A stretch of 64,000 nt of DNA from Nitrosospira sp. Is2 (GTDB lineage Bacteria; Pseudomonadota; Gammaproteobacteria; Burkholderiales; Nitrosomonadaceae), in NCBI RefSeq assembly GCF_033095785.1, contig NZ_CP137134.1:496001-560000 (forward strand), given 5' to 3'. The translations under genes and the position numbers were made by a program. Below the pieces are notes generated by a model. The model ran no database searches. It was given only the letters and a program-made list of their open reading frames with translations, and had not been told where the DNA came from. Of the stretch, positions 27,222 to 36,133 are shown in pieces (within the stretch, counting starts at the first letter, position 1; every line of letters starts with the position of its first letter).

Positions 27222-27627
27222 GGCTCAATGAGACCACGCGGCGGAAGACCCTGATAGCAGGATTTAAGGGCATTTCCGACCGCAATCATTTCGAGTCCCC
27301 CTCGCCGCATGGTCGTCGAGTTGCTAAATTGCCGATTCAGCGGTACGCCAAACCAGGGCTTGCAAAGATGGGTGTTGTGCTCGAGTAGAAGTGGCACAGC
27401 TGCTGGAACTGTTGATAATACCTAGCCGCACCTGTCGCTGCAACCGAAGAGAACAGCAGAAACCCGTGTTCCTGCGCCAACGCTGGATCGTCAGCATGAG
27501 GGCCACGCCAAGCGGTACAGTGCAAATCGCTGTCCGCGAGTATTCCGGCGGAAGATATCGGGGCCGCCAATCGGATAAGTCGGAACAGTATTAAAAAGGC
27601 GGCTGGATACCTGATTTCGCTTTGCCG
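27222..27627. other. Intergenic stretch between tamA and pqiC
   Basis: 406 bp with no supported gene. A minus-strand frame (27337-27570) has no ribosome site or recognised product. It separates two minus-strand operons and should contain the pqi terminator and the tamAB promoter, but neither is obvious. Confidence 0.3.
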
Positions 27628-28293
27628 TTAGCCTCCGGCATTATCATCCATTATTTTTTGTGGGCCGCAGGTTGCCGCTCCACCGCCATTCAGCTCCCCG
27701 AGATTCTCCGCTATTCTTCCCGCGGCAGTGGCAACCACATCTTGAATACCTTTGACCAGGCTTTCGACATCGCGGCCCGCTGCCTCCGATATCGCCGAAT
27801 AACAGGCCGCGCTACGTCCCTGAGTCGAACTCGTGATTGTCCAGTCAAACCTCGCGTTAACCCTGCCGCCGATCGTTGCATTGAATTGGCTAAGTTCAAC
27901 CGCAATACGATAGACCGGTTGACCGGGTAGCCGGCCACCCCGGATCACTTTTATCGCGCCAATTTTTCCCGCGATGGCCGCGGCAAGAGCATCCCGCAGT
28001 TCGTGATTAAAAGGGGAAGACCACCGGGCCTGTTCAAGAACCAGGAGTTCACCTTCCTGACCCTTGATACTGACGACAAGCTGCGGACGGGCAAGCCGCT
28101 CCGGTATGCTGACCGGCATTACCTCAATAAAAATCGGCGTAGCCGAATATCCTGGATATGGGTCCTTCTCCCGTATATCAGATGGCACCGATAACGTATA
28201 AAATCTCGTTTTTTCCCCTACCGAGGCACAACCGGCGGCCAGGGCCAACGCAGCCAGTAAACAGATTGAGATTGAACCGGGCGAGAATTTCAA
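27628..28293 (-). CDS. pqiC: PqiC-type outer-membrane lipoprotein
   Basis: 221 residues with lipobox LAAGC (Cys22). The mature part is an ABC-type transport auxiliary lipoprotein (DUF330) with FYTLSVPS, IFIEVMPVSIPERLARPQLV and EQARWSSPFNHELRDALAA, all characteristic. PqiC sits in the outer membrane and meets the PqiB tube, allowing lipid passage across the periplasm. Its ATG overlaps the pqiB stop by four bases. The operon order pqiA-pqiA-pqiB-pqiC is complete. Confidence 0.9.
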   Translation of the reverse strand: MKFSPGSISICLLAALALAAGCASVGEKTRFYTLSVPSDIREKDPYPGYSATPIFIEVMPVSIPERLARPQLVVSIKGQEGELLVLEQARWSSPFNHELRDALAAAIAGKIGAIKVIRGGRLPGQPVYRIAVELSQFNATIGGRVNARFDWTITSSTQGRSAACYSAISEAAGRDVESLVKGIQDVVATAAGRIAENLGELNGGGAATCGPQKIMDDNAGG

Positions 28294-29993
28294 GGCTTGT
28301 CCTCCCGCTTACCCCGGATTATCGCTTCCGGATGACGCTCCAGATAGTCTGTCAGAACTCTCAACGAAGCAGCGGCACGCGCCAGTTCCTGTAAAGTCTC
28401 GCGCAAATCCTGCTGCCACGGGGCATCTTCCGCCAGGGTCCGTTCCACCGCACCCAGCGATTTACGCACGTCCTTCATCGCGCCGGCAATTTCTGGTGCA
28501 ACATCGTTATTCAACTGTGCCGTCAGTTGTCCCGCCCTGTCCAGCGTTTGCTTGAACGCACGTAAAGATTGCTGCAAGTCGTCCCCTATTTGATCGAACG
28601 GGACTTTACTGACCTTGCGCGTTATTTCCGCAATCTGCGCCTGAATTTCATCGGAACCACCAGGGATGGTCGGCAACTCGATAAGTGTACCGGGAGCGCT
28701 CACATCCGCACCGGGCGGCCCTGCTTTTTTTGCAACCTTCGATGGAAACCCTTTAGGAAAAAAATCCAGGGCAATAAACGCGTGGCCGGTCAGAAGATTA
28801 GCCGTTCGTAGTTGCGCGACCAGACCACGGTCCAACATCGATTGCAGACGTTGCTGCGGCGTATGGGCTGGCTGCTTTCCCTCATCAACAGCGACCGTTC
28901 CGCTTAGACGTGCAGGATAGACTTCTCCCAGCACCGGCATGACGAATTCTTTTTGGCTGCTGTCATATTCGATTCCAACCGATTTGACCTTCCCGAGGAC
29001 GACGCCGCGAAAGCTTATCTCCGCGCCAGGCGTCAACCCGCGCACCGATTGCTTGAAATTGAGCAATACCATCCTGGGCTCTCCATCTTTTTCTGTCAAC
29101 GCTTCAGCGTGGTTTGCCGCCAAGGTGAACGCAGTATTTTCCGCGGCTTTAGGACCAGAGCCTCCGTCTGGCGCCTGGAACGAGAGACCCCCGAGCACAA
29201 TGGAAGCGAGCGATTGGGTTTGAAGCGAGAAACCAGCGGGACTTAGTTGCATTTCAATGCCGCTGGCGTGCCAGAAGCGCGTATTGACACCGACAAGCCT
29301 GTCATAAGGGGTATTAACGAATATACGTACGGTAATGCCTTTGCCATCGTCATCGAGATGATACGCAATGACCTGTCCCACCTTTATGCGGCGGTAATAA
29401 ACGGGCGCGCCGATATCCAGTGAGCCGATATCGGCGGTATGCAAGACATATTGTTTGCCGGAGGCGTCGCGCGTAACGACCGGCGGCGACTCCAGTCCCG
29501 CAAACGTAGCTTTTTTTTCACTTGCAACACCCGCCTCGGCGCCTATATACGGTCCGAATAGCAGGGTGCTCAGTTCCGATACCCCCGATAGCGCCACCCG
29601 GGGGCGAACAACCCAGAATCGGCTATCGGCTGCGGTAAAGCTCTTGGCTTCTTTTTTTAACTGCACCCGCACCAGAACATAAGAGCGGTCCTCACTAAGG
29701 GTGACGGATTGCACGAGGCCAATTTCAACTTCTTTATACTTAACCTTGGTCTTGCCCGCTTCCAACCCCTCTCCGGAACTAAACATTATCGTAATCTCCG
29801 GGCCGCGCTGGATTATGGTATTAACCGCGAGCGAAATCCCAATAATGGCGGCAAGTATGGGAATGAACCAGATTAATGAAGGAACCCAATCTTTTTGGCG
29901 CACCTTTTGAGGTACGGGTATTGGTTCGTCCAAGTGGGTGGTTTCCCCCGTATCCCCTGTGTTCCCTGCCTCATTGGGCCTGTTCCCGTTCAC
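28290..29993 (-). CDS. pqiB: PqiB, MCE-domain lipid-transport tube protein
   Basis: 567 residues. One transmembrane anchor near 40-62 (SLIWFIPILAAIIGISLAV), then three MCE domains: about 68-155 (ITIMFSSGEGLEAGKTKVKY), 180-265 (VLHTADIGSLDIGAPVYYRR) and 310-410 (MVLLNFKQSVRGLTPGAEIS). A long C-terminal helical region (about 455-550) with heptad leucines would form the central needle, as in E. coli PqiB. The hexamer spans the periplasm as a lipid channel. It overlaps its neighbours on both sides by four bases. Confidence 0.93.
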   Translation of the reverse strand: MNGNRPNEAGNTGDTGETTHLDEPIPVPQKVRQKDWVPSLIWFIPILAAIIGISLAVNTIIQRGPEITIMFSSGEGLEAGKTKVKYKEVEIGLVQSVTLSEDRSYVLVRVQLKKEAKSFTAADSRFWVVRPRVALSGVSELSTLLFGPYIGAEAGVASEKKATFAGLESPPVVTRDASGKQYVLHTADIGSLDIGAPVYYRRIKVGQVIAYHLDDDGKGITVRIFVNTPYDRLVGVNTRFWHASGIEMQLSPAGFSLQTQSLASIVLGGLSFQAPDGGSGPKAAENTAFTLAANHAEALTEKDGEPRMVLLNFKQSVRGLTPGAEISFRGVVLGKVKSVGIEYDSSQKEFVMPVLGEVYPARLSGTVAVDEGKQPAHTPQQRLQSMLDRGLVAQLRTANLLTGHAFIALDFFPKGFPSKVAKKAGPPGADVSAPGTLIELPTIPGGSDEIQAQIAEITRKVSKVPFDQIGDDLQQSLRAFKQTLDRAGQLTAQLNNDVAPEIAGAMKDVRKSLGAVERTLAEDAPWQQDLRETLQELARAAASLRVLTDYLERHPEAIIRGKREDKP

Positions 29994-30616
29994 GCCGGTG
30001 CCCCGGAATCTTGTTCAGCGGCATCCCACAGTAAACGAGGATCAAAGCTCATTGAAGCAAGCATGGTTAGTATCACCACTGCCGCGAATGCCGCGATTCC
30101 GGGACCGGGGTGAACCTCGACAAAGCCGGGGATCTGTACGAGGCCGGTCACCAGGGACACGACGAAAACGTCCAGCATTGACCATCGACCGATTACTTCG
30201 ACCACGCGATAAAGCTTTGCCCGCTGCAGAAGTTGCCAGCGAATACGCCGTTGCACCGTTATCAAAAGCAATATCATGACCGCCAGCTTGAACAGCGGCA
30301 CCACAAAGCTGGCGATAAAAATGACAGCTGCCACCGCCCATGAGCCTGAAACCCAGAAATAGATAATACCGCTCATGATAGTGTCGTGCTGCTGCTCACC
30401 CGGAAAGGATGAGGTAATCATTACAGGAAGCATGTTTGCGGGCAGATACAGTATGCAGGCCGCAATCACGAAGGCCCAGGTTCGACGCAAGCTGTTAGGT
30501 TTCCTCATATGCAGCTTTGCTCCGCAACACTCGCAACGTTCGCCCGCTTCAACGGCTTCCCAGAGCTTCGCGCAATGAGCACAGGCAACCATGTTCAGGC
30601 TGGCCGCCGTTTTCAC
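29990..30616 (-). CDS. pqiA: PqiA-type inner-membrane protein, second half-size copy
   Basis: 208 residues: an N-terminal zinc-ribbon-like element (CAHCAKLWEAVEAGERCECC) followed by four transmembrane helices. PANMLPVM near the first helix, VPLFKLAVM and WSMLDVFVVSLVTGLVQI are standard PqiA motifs. In E. coli a single protein of about 417 residues carries two such halves; here this gene matches one half and the gene upstream (30613-31299) the other. It starts at an ATGA overlap with that gene and ends in an overlap with pqiB, so it is tightly coupled. Likely role: inner-membrane partner feeding lipid to PqiB. Confidence 0.88.
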   Translation of the reverse strand: MKTAASLNMVACAHCAKLWEAVEAGERCECCGAKLHMRKPNSLRRTWAFVIAACILYLPANMLPVMITSSFPGEQQHDTIMSGIIYFWVSGSWAVAAVIFIASFVVPLFKLAVMILLLITVQRRIRWQLLQRAKLYRVVEVIGRWSMLDVFVVSLVTGLVQIPGFVEVHPGPGIAAFAAVVILTMLASMSFDPRLLWDAAEQDSGAPA

Positions 30617-31299
30617 GATGCTTTGTCCTTTACGGCTTTTTCGATTGATCCACCGGTTCCGGTTCTGTTTGCCGGCATCGCTTTATCGTCATCATTGTTG
30701 AGCAGGGACATGTGCCACATACATTGCGGATCGAATGAGAGCACTGATGCGAGAAGCAACGCGAGCCCGCCCAATGCCCACAGCGAGATTCCCGGCACGA
30801 CCGTTGCCATGCTCGTCATTTTGACGAATGAAACGATCGCGCCGAGCAGGAGAATCTCCACCATTATCCAGGGCCGCAACAATTGAATCATTCGCACCAA
30901 TAAATTGAACCCTAGTGGATTTACCAGCCAGTTTATGCATACAAGCAGATAGAATAGAGTAAAGAGTTTAACGAGGGGGAACGCAATGGTCGTTGCGAAC
31001 ACCAGAAATGCTATCAGGGGCATCCCTGCAGCATTCATGGACAACACCGAGCCGATGAGCGTCATTTGATTGGAACGACCATGAAGTTCGATCTCCATAA
31101 TCGGAAACCCGTTTGCGACAATGTACATGATCAGAGTTGCAATAGTCAGCGGCAGAATGCGCCTTCGATGGGCCCGCATGTCCCGTTCCAGCTCGCCGCC
31201 GCACCGACTGCAATGCGCGATCTCGCCTGGCTCCAACGCTGGCCGGCTGTGAATCGCATCGCAATGTTCACAAGCCATCAAATACGGTATTTCTTGCAT
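30613..31299 (-). CDS. pqiA: PqiA-type inner-membrane protein, first half-size copy
   Basis: 228 residues, the first gene of the pqi operon. It has a zinc ribbon (CEHCDAIHSRP and CSRCGGEL), then four helices: the first with VANGFPIMEI in place of PANMLPVM, later AFPLVKLFTLFYLL and WIMVEILLLGAIVSFVKM. This second type of PqiA half pairs with the gene downstream to make up a full PqiA. The ATG at 31299 lacks a strong ribosome site. Divergent from the ftsH-type gene at 31579, with 279 bp between; a short hairpin with four T (31436-31454) lies in that gap. Confidence 0.88.
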   Translation of the reverse strand: MQEIPYLMACEHCDAIHSRPALEPGEIAHCSRCGGELERDMRAHRRRILPLTIATLIMYIVANGFPIMEIELHGRSNQMTLIGSVLSMNAAGMPLIAFLVFATTIAFPLVKLFTLFYLLVCINWLVNPLGFNLLVRMIQLLRPWIMVEILLLGAIVSFVKMTSMATVVPGISLWALGGLALLLASVLSFDPQCMWHMSLLNNDDDKAMPANRTGTGGSIEKAVKDKAS

Positions 31300-31578
31300 G
31301 AGCAGTAACCGTGGCCGATTTTGGAGGGTCCCATCACGTCACCTGAAGGACATGTCCGACGAGGACATCAAATGTTTGTCAACTCGACTCAGGGGGTCGA
31401 AACCCTTCTCAAAGTAGAACTCACTTCGAGTTTTAGTCGAGCTTCTCGACTTTTACCAGCTTTTAATCGCCCTAGCCCACCCCGGCATGGTTCTATTCGG
31501 CGGCTGAGCCCCCCATCTGCTATGCTGGAACTGGACGAAATTGTCTAGAGCGAGCAATTGGACATTGAGGAAGGATAA

Positions 31579-33408
31579 ATGGACAAGAAAGCGCAAATCA
31601 ATTTCTGGTACATCATTATCGCGATATTCGGCATTTTGCTGATACAAGACCTGTATTCTCAATATACCAAGGTCGAACCCATTCCTTACAGCCGCTTTCA
31701 CGAATTACTGGATCAGGGCAAGATCGCGGAGATCGCCATAACCCAGGATCGCATCTACGGCACGCTGAAGGAGAAGGGCGCCAATGGGCTGAAGGAGTTC
31801 GTTACGACGCGCGTTGAATCCGATCTGGCCGATCAACTGGACAAGCACAACGTAATCTACACTGGCGTCGTTCAAAGTACCTGGCTGCGCGACCTGTTGT
31901 CCTGGATCGTGCCTATGGCGGTGTTTATAGGAATCTGGCTGTTTCTTATCCGTCGCATGAACCCTGGCGGGATCAGCGGGGGGCTGATGGCGATCGGCAA
32001 GAGCCGCGCAAAGGTATTCGTGGAGAAAGAGACGAAAGTTACCTTCGACGACGTGGCCGGTGTCGACGAGGCAAAGGATGAACTCAAGGAAATCGTCAAT
32101 TTTTTGAAGGATACGCAAGGGTATAGCCGCCTCGGCGGGCGCGCGCCCAAGGGTATCCTGCTGGTTGGACCGCCGGGCTCGGGCAAAACGCTGCTGGCCC
32201 GCGCCGTCGCCGGTGAAGCGGGTGTGCCGTTCTTCTCGATTTCCGGCTCGGAATTCGTCGAGATGTTCGTCGGGGTTGGTGCCGCGCGCGTGCGCGACCT
32301 GTTCGAGCAGGCTCGTCAAATCGCGCCAGCAATCATTTTCATTGATGAGCTGGATTCGCTGGGGAGAGCCCGGGGCGCCTACGGGTTAGGCGGGCACGAC
32401 GAGAAGGAGCAAACGCTGAATCAGCTCTTGGCTGAACTCGACGGTTTTGATCCGAAAAGCGGAGTGGTGCTGCTGGGGGCGACGAACCGTCCCGAAATCC
32501 TCGATCCGGCGCTGCTTCGCGCCGGCCGGTTCGATCGCCAGGTCCTGGTGGATCGGCCGGACAAGCTGGGCCGCGAGCAGATTCTGGCAGTGCATTTAAC
32601 GAAGGTAAAACTTGATCCCGATGTAAAGCCGGAACAGATCGCCGCTCTAACGCCTGGCTTCACGGGAGCGGATCTTGCAAATCTGGTCAACGAAGCGGCG
32701 CTGCTCGCCACCCGGCGAAACGGCTCGGCAGTGACGATGAATGACTTCAACAACGCCATCGAGCGCGTGGTGGCCGGACTTGAGAAACGCAACCGCCTGC
32801 TCAACCCGGTCGAGCGGCGCGTGGTCGCTTTTCACGAATTAGGGCACGCCATGGTCGCGCTTGCCCTGCCAGGAACTGACGAGGTTCATAAGATCTCGAT
32901 CATTCCTCGCGGAGTCGGCGCGCTCGGCTATACCATCCAGCGACCGACGGAGGACCGGTTCCTGATGAAAAAAACGGAACTCGATAATAAAATGGCTGTG
33001 CTGATGGGAGGACGCGCGGCCGAGCAGGTGGTGTTTAACGAGATATCCACCGGCGCGACGGACGATCTGGTGCGTGCTACCGACCTTGCTCGAGCCATGG
33101 TGCTGCGCTATGGCATGAGCAGCGCCCTGGGGAACGTGGCCTATGACCGGGAGCGCTCAGCCTACCTGCAACCGGATTTTCCCCTGCCACAGAGCCGCGA
33201 ATACAGTGAAGAAACGGCGAAAGCCATAGATAACACGGTACGTACAATGGTTGAACGTGCATTGGAGCGCGCCATCGCGATCCTGAAGACGAACCGAAGC
33301 TTGCTGGACCGCACGGCGGAAGAACTGCTCAAGAGCGAAACGCTTAACCCCCCCCAGATAGAAGCCCTGAAAAGGGAAATCCGGCGGGGCGAAGCCCTCG
33401 CGGCCTGA
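31579..33408 (+). CDS. FtsH-type ATP-dependent zinc metalloprotease (paralogue with HELGH motif)
   Basis: 609 residues, preceded by GAGGAAGG. Two N-terminal transmembrane helices (9-25 and about 107-125) flank a short periplasmic loop. AAA+ domain: Walker A GPPGSGKT (197-204), Walker B FIDELDS (253-260), RAGRFDR (314-320). The peptidase zinc site is HELGH at 419-423, where standard FtsH has HEAGH, and the third ligand lies in TDDLVRATDLARAMV. The Walker A Ser and the HELGH Leu set it apart from the housekeeping FtsH, so it is probably a second copy. It degrades membrane and soluble proteins in an ATP-driven way. It has its own promoter region. Confidence 0.9.
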   Translation: MDKKAQINFWYIIIAIFGILLIQDLYSQYTKVEPIPYSRFHELLDQGKIAEIAITQDRIYGTLKEKGANGLKEFVTTRVESDLADQLDKHNVIYTGVVQSTWLRDLLSWIVPMAVFIGIWLFLIRRMNPGGISGGLMAIGKSRAKVFVEKETKVTFDDVAGVDEAKDELKEIVNFLKDTQGYSRLGGRAPKGILLVGPPGSGKTLLARAVAGEAGVPFFSISGSEFVEMFVGVGAARVRDLFEQARQIAPAIIFIDELDSLGRARGAYGLGGHDEKEQTLNQLLAELDGFDPKSGVVLLGATNRPEILDPALLRAGRFDRQVLVDRPDKLGREQILAVHLTKVKLDPDVKPEQIAALTPGFTGADLANLVNEAALLATRRNGSAVTMNDFNNAIERVVAGLEKRNRLLNPVERRVVAFHELGHAMVALALPGTDEVHKISIIPRGVGALGYTIQRPTEDRFLMKKTELDNKMAVLMGGRAAEQVVFNEISTGATDDLVRATDLARAMVLRYGMSSALGNVAYDRERSAYLQPDFPLPQSREYSEETAKAIDNTVRTMVERALERAIAILKTNRSLLDRTAEELLKSETLNPPQIEALKREIRRGEALAA

Positions 33409-34201
33409 GCGGGCAACCGTCAAGCGCTTCAGCTTGATGAACCTCTTAACAAGTCCTGCGTGGAGCGCGTTCCCGGCAAATTCGGAGTGAGCACAACGCC
33501 AGCGCAGGACGTGGCTGCAACTCTTGGTCGGCGGCGCAAACGCGTTCAACGCGCAAAGCCGATGGGGCATGATTTGTCGCAACCCGAAGAGATGTGGCTG
33601 TGGACAGTCTGCTTTGTCGTGCTCCCGGGTCGGCATCGATCATTGCTCGGCCATTCGCGTCACCGCCTTTCGCGCATCCCATCCCGGGAAGCCCATTATC
33701 ACGGGCGAGAGGACTTATTGAGAAGCTTTTTAAATAACTATAATTTATCCCGGGTTTCACGTATACTACGCGAAGCGATGGAAAGGGAACGAACGTATCA
33801 ACGTGCATCTCTTCTCTTTTCTTCGGTTCATCGTTCCTGACCGTTTCCGATCTCTCTTCGATTTTCCAGTTCCCAGGAAATTGTGCGGCACGCTTAGCGG
33901 CGATGTTTAGGGTTTTCTCGAATAGCATCCCTTAATCGGGGCGCCTGGAAAACTCCTTGTTGTGCGCCAGCGGTGCCATGCCCATCAGTTCTACGGCAGT
34001 AACGTCCTGCTCGCGCGCGTTAGCGCATCAATAATCCCAAGTCCAGCACACACGGGCGACCAATACGCGGTTAGCAATCCGGCGCTCAAAAGAAGCGGCC
34101 CATGGTCATTTACATTGCGGCGTCAAAGCCTGATGCAGCAATGCAGCACTGGAATCCGGAAAAATACGATGCATCATGCATTCCATTTATAGGAAAAAAA
34201 A
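33409..34201. other. Long intergenic stretch between ftsH-type gene and rhlE
   Basis: 793 bp with no supported gene. It begins with a small hairpin (TCAAGC/GCTTGA at 33420-33437) and the dispersed 37-base repeat (33434-33470). Two opposed frames (33446-33928 minus, 33460-33840 plus) have no ribosome site and no sensible product. The last part is AT-rich (33720-33760, 34150-34200) and probably holds the rhlE promoter and a long leader, as is common for cold-inducible RNA helicases; that is inference. Confidence 0.35.
33434..33470. repeat. Dispersed 37-base repeat, copy 1
   Basis: TTGATGAACCTCTTAACAAG followed by TCCTGCGTGGAGCGCGT. It matches 52290-52326 at 31 of 37 positions with no gap. It starts 26 bases after the stop codon of the ftsH-type gene. 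Confidence 0.6.
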
Positions 34202-35587
34202 GTGTCTTTCGAAAATCTCAATCTGCATCCACTCATCCTTAAAGCGATTAACGACGCGGGCTATACGACCCCCACACCCATTCAGGAACAGGCTATCCCG
34301 GCGCTTCTCGCTGGTCAAGACGTGATGGCCTCGGCCCAGACCGGCACGGGCAAGACAGCCGCCTTCATGCTCCCGGCGCTGCACCGTCTCGCAGAGCCAT
34401 CCAGGATACCCGGTCGAGGCCCCCGGGTATTGGTACTCACCCCTACGCGGGAACTTGCGCTTCAGGTGTCGGAAGCGGCGGCAAAGTACGGCAAGCACCT
34501 GCCCCGTGTCAAAGTCATAAGCATACTCGGCGGCATGCCTTATCCGCTGCAGAATAAATTGCTTTCGCAGCCGGTCGATATCCTCGTCGCGACGCCGGGC
34601 CGTTTGATCGATCATATCCAGCGCGGACGCATCCAGTTTTCGCGCCTCGAAATGCTGGTGCTGGACGAAGCGGATCGCATGCTCGATATGGGCTTCATTG
34701 ATGACGTGGAAACCATCGCCTCGGCCACGCCCGCAAGCCGGCAGACCCTGCTGTTCTCGGCGACGCTTGACGGCGCGATCGACAAGGTGGCCGCGCGGCT
34801 CCTCAAAGCGCCCCAGCGCATCCAGGTGGCAACGCAACAGGCAAAGCTTGATAACATCGAGCAGCGACTGCATTACGTGGACGACATGTCTCATAAAAAC
34901 CGGCTGCTGGATCACCTCCTGCGCGATATAACCATGAAACAGGCCATCGTTTTTACTGCCACCAAACGCGACGCCGACACGCTGGCTGACAATCTCTCTG
35001 CCCAAGGCCATGAAGCCGCCGCGCTGCACGGGGATATGAATCAGCGCGACCGCACTCGTACGCTGACAAAGCTGCGCCACGGCGGGCTGAGAGTGCTGGT
35101 GGCAACCGACGTGGCCGCGCGGGGAATTGACGTGGCCGGCATTACTCACGTCATTAATTTCGACTTGCCGAAGTTTGCTGAAGACTATGTTCACCGCATA
35201 GGAAGGACCGGCCGGGCCGGCGCTTCTGGAATCGCGGTATCGTTCGCTTCGGTGAAGGATGGCATCAGTCTGAAAAAAATAGAACGCTTTACCGGGCAGC
35301 GGATCGATTCGCATGTCGTACCAGGACTGGAGCCGAGATTCAAGCCTCGTCCCGGTGCTGGTGCCGGCACCGGCGCCGCCAGCGCGTCGCGAGGCGCGCC
35401 CAGTGTTGCCCATAAACGCAACCGTACCTGGTCAAACGATAGCGGACGACCTGCAGCCGGCAGCGGAAGCTGGGAGAATGGCCGTGGCCGTTCCTTAAGC
35501 GATAACCGGGATAAGACGCGTAGCAGCACCACCGCCAATACCTTCAGAAACAGCGGCGTGCCAAGCCCTTATTCCAGGCCCAAGTAA
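34202..35587 (+). CDS. rhlE: DEAD-box RNA helicase RhlE
   Basis: 461 residues from a GTG start preceded by AGGA; the usual N terminus (SFENLNLHPLILKAINDAGY) fixes it. Helicase motifs in order: Q motif with TPIQEQAIP, AQTGTGKT, PTRELALQ, TPGRLIDH, DEAD, SAT, then ARGIDV and HRIGRTGRAG of the C-terminal RecA domain. The tail after residue 380 is low-complexity, rich in Gly, Ser, Arg and Asn (RPGAGAGTGAASASRG), as in other RhlE proteins, and binds RNA loosely. It remodels structured RNA in ribosome assembly and cold response. A strong terminator follows at 35604. Confidence 0.93.
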   Translation: MSFENLNLHPLILKAINDAGYTTPTPIQEQAIPALLAGQDVMASAQTGTGKTAAFMLPALHRLAEPSRIPGRGPRVLVLTPTRELALQVSEAAAKYGKHLPRVKVISILGGMPYPLQNKLLSQPVDILVATPGRLIDHIQRGRIQFSRLEMLVLDEADRMLDMGFIDDVETIASATPASRQTLLFSATLDGAIDKVAARLLKAPQRIQVATQQAKLDNIEQRLHYVDDMSHKNRLLDHLLRDITMKQAIVFTATKRDADTLADNLSAQGHEAAALHGDMNQRDRTRTLTKLRHGGLRVLVATDVAARGIDVAGITHVINFDLPKFAEDYVHRIGRTGRAGASGIAVSFASVKDGISLKKIERFTGQRIDSHVVPGLEPRFKPRPGAGAGTGAASASRGAPSVAHKRNRTWSNDSGRPAAGSGSWENGRGRSLSDNRDKTRSSTTANTFRNSGVPSPYSRPK

Positions 35588-35603
35588 GCGTTATAATATC
35601 CTG

Positions 35604-35637
35604 ATGGTCCGGGACTAAGTCCCGGACCATTTTTTTG
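35604..35637 (+). terminator. Intrinsic terminator after rhlE
   Basis: A perfect 12-bp stem (ATGGTCCGGGAC at 35604-35615, GTCCCGGACCAT at 35619-35630) with a TAA loop, followed by a run of seven T from 35630. It is 17 bases after the rhlE stop codon. Confidence 0.95.
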
Positions 35638-35731
35638 CCTGAACAGGCCCCCTGCCGGCAGCGGGAAAAATCTTCATCAATAACAATCCCGCATATGGAT
35701 ATGGCGCCGTGTACAGCGGTACAGTTATCTT

Positions 35732-36118
35732 CTATTCCGGCTGATTGCGCATGAAATCCGCGGTCTGGTAAAACGCCTTTCCCAGGCTCTTGCATACCTC
35801 CTGTTCCAATCCGACATCTTCCATGGCACGGCTCATGCACGACAGCCACTGGTCGCGCTCGGAAATACCAATGGTAAACGGCAGGTGGCGCGTGCGCATG
35901 CGCGGCTCGCCAAATTTCTCCGTGTACAGGGATGGTCCGCCCATGAAACCGCATAGGAACATGAATAGCTTCTGCCGGGAACTGGCCAGATCCTGCGGGT
36001 GAAGCTTGCGTATGCCGTAATAGTCCGGGTCCTCGTCCATCAGATCGTAAAAGCGATCCACCAGACGCCGCACTGCGGTTTCGCCGCCCATGACTTCGTA
36101 TGCTTCTATTAGGTGCAC
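35732..36118 (-). CDS. Group II truncated haemoglobin (trHbO)
   Basis: 128 residues. It has the two-over-two globin pattern: GGETAVRRLVDRFYDLM for helices A/B, with the B10 Tyr, then LFMFLCGFMGGPSLYTEKFG and the proximal His78 in RTRHLPFTIGISERDQW. The end of helix H is ERDQWLSCMSRAMEDVG-like. Members bind oxygen or nitric oxide and may detoxify NO or supply oxygen; in a nitrifier NO detoxification is plausible (inference). It lies 15 bp downstream of the ceramidase-family gene on the same strand, so they may be cotranscribed. Confidence 0.92.
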   Translation of the reverse strand: MHLIEAYEVMGGETAVRRLVDRFYDLMDEDPDYYGIRKLHPQDLASSRQKLFMFLCGFMGGPSLYTEKFGEPRMRTRHLPFTIGISERDQWLSCMSRAMEDVGLEQEVCKSLGKAFYQTADFMRNQPE

Positions 36119-36133
36119 TTCATCCTCTCCGTT

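Noticed and set aside
33446..33928. 160-codon minus-strand frame after the ftsH-type gene
   Set aside because: Composition is random, no ribosome site, and it crosses the dispersed repeat.
34187..35413. Minus-strand frame of 408 codons opposite rhlE
   Set aside because: rhlE motifs are complete on the plus strand; the antisense frame has no sensible product.
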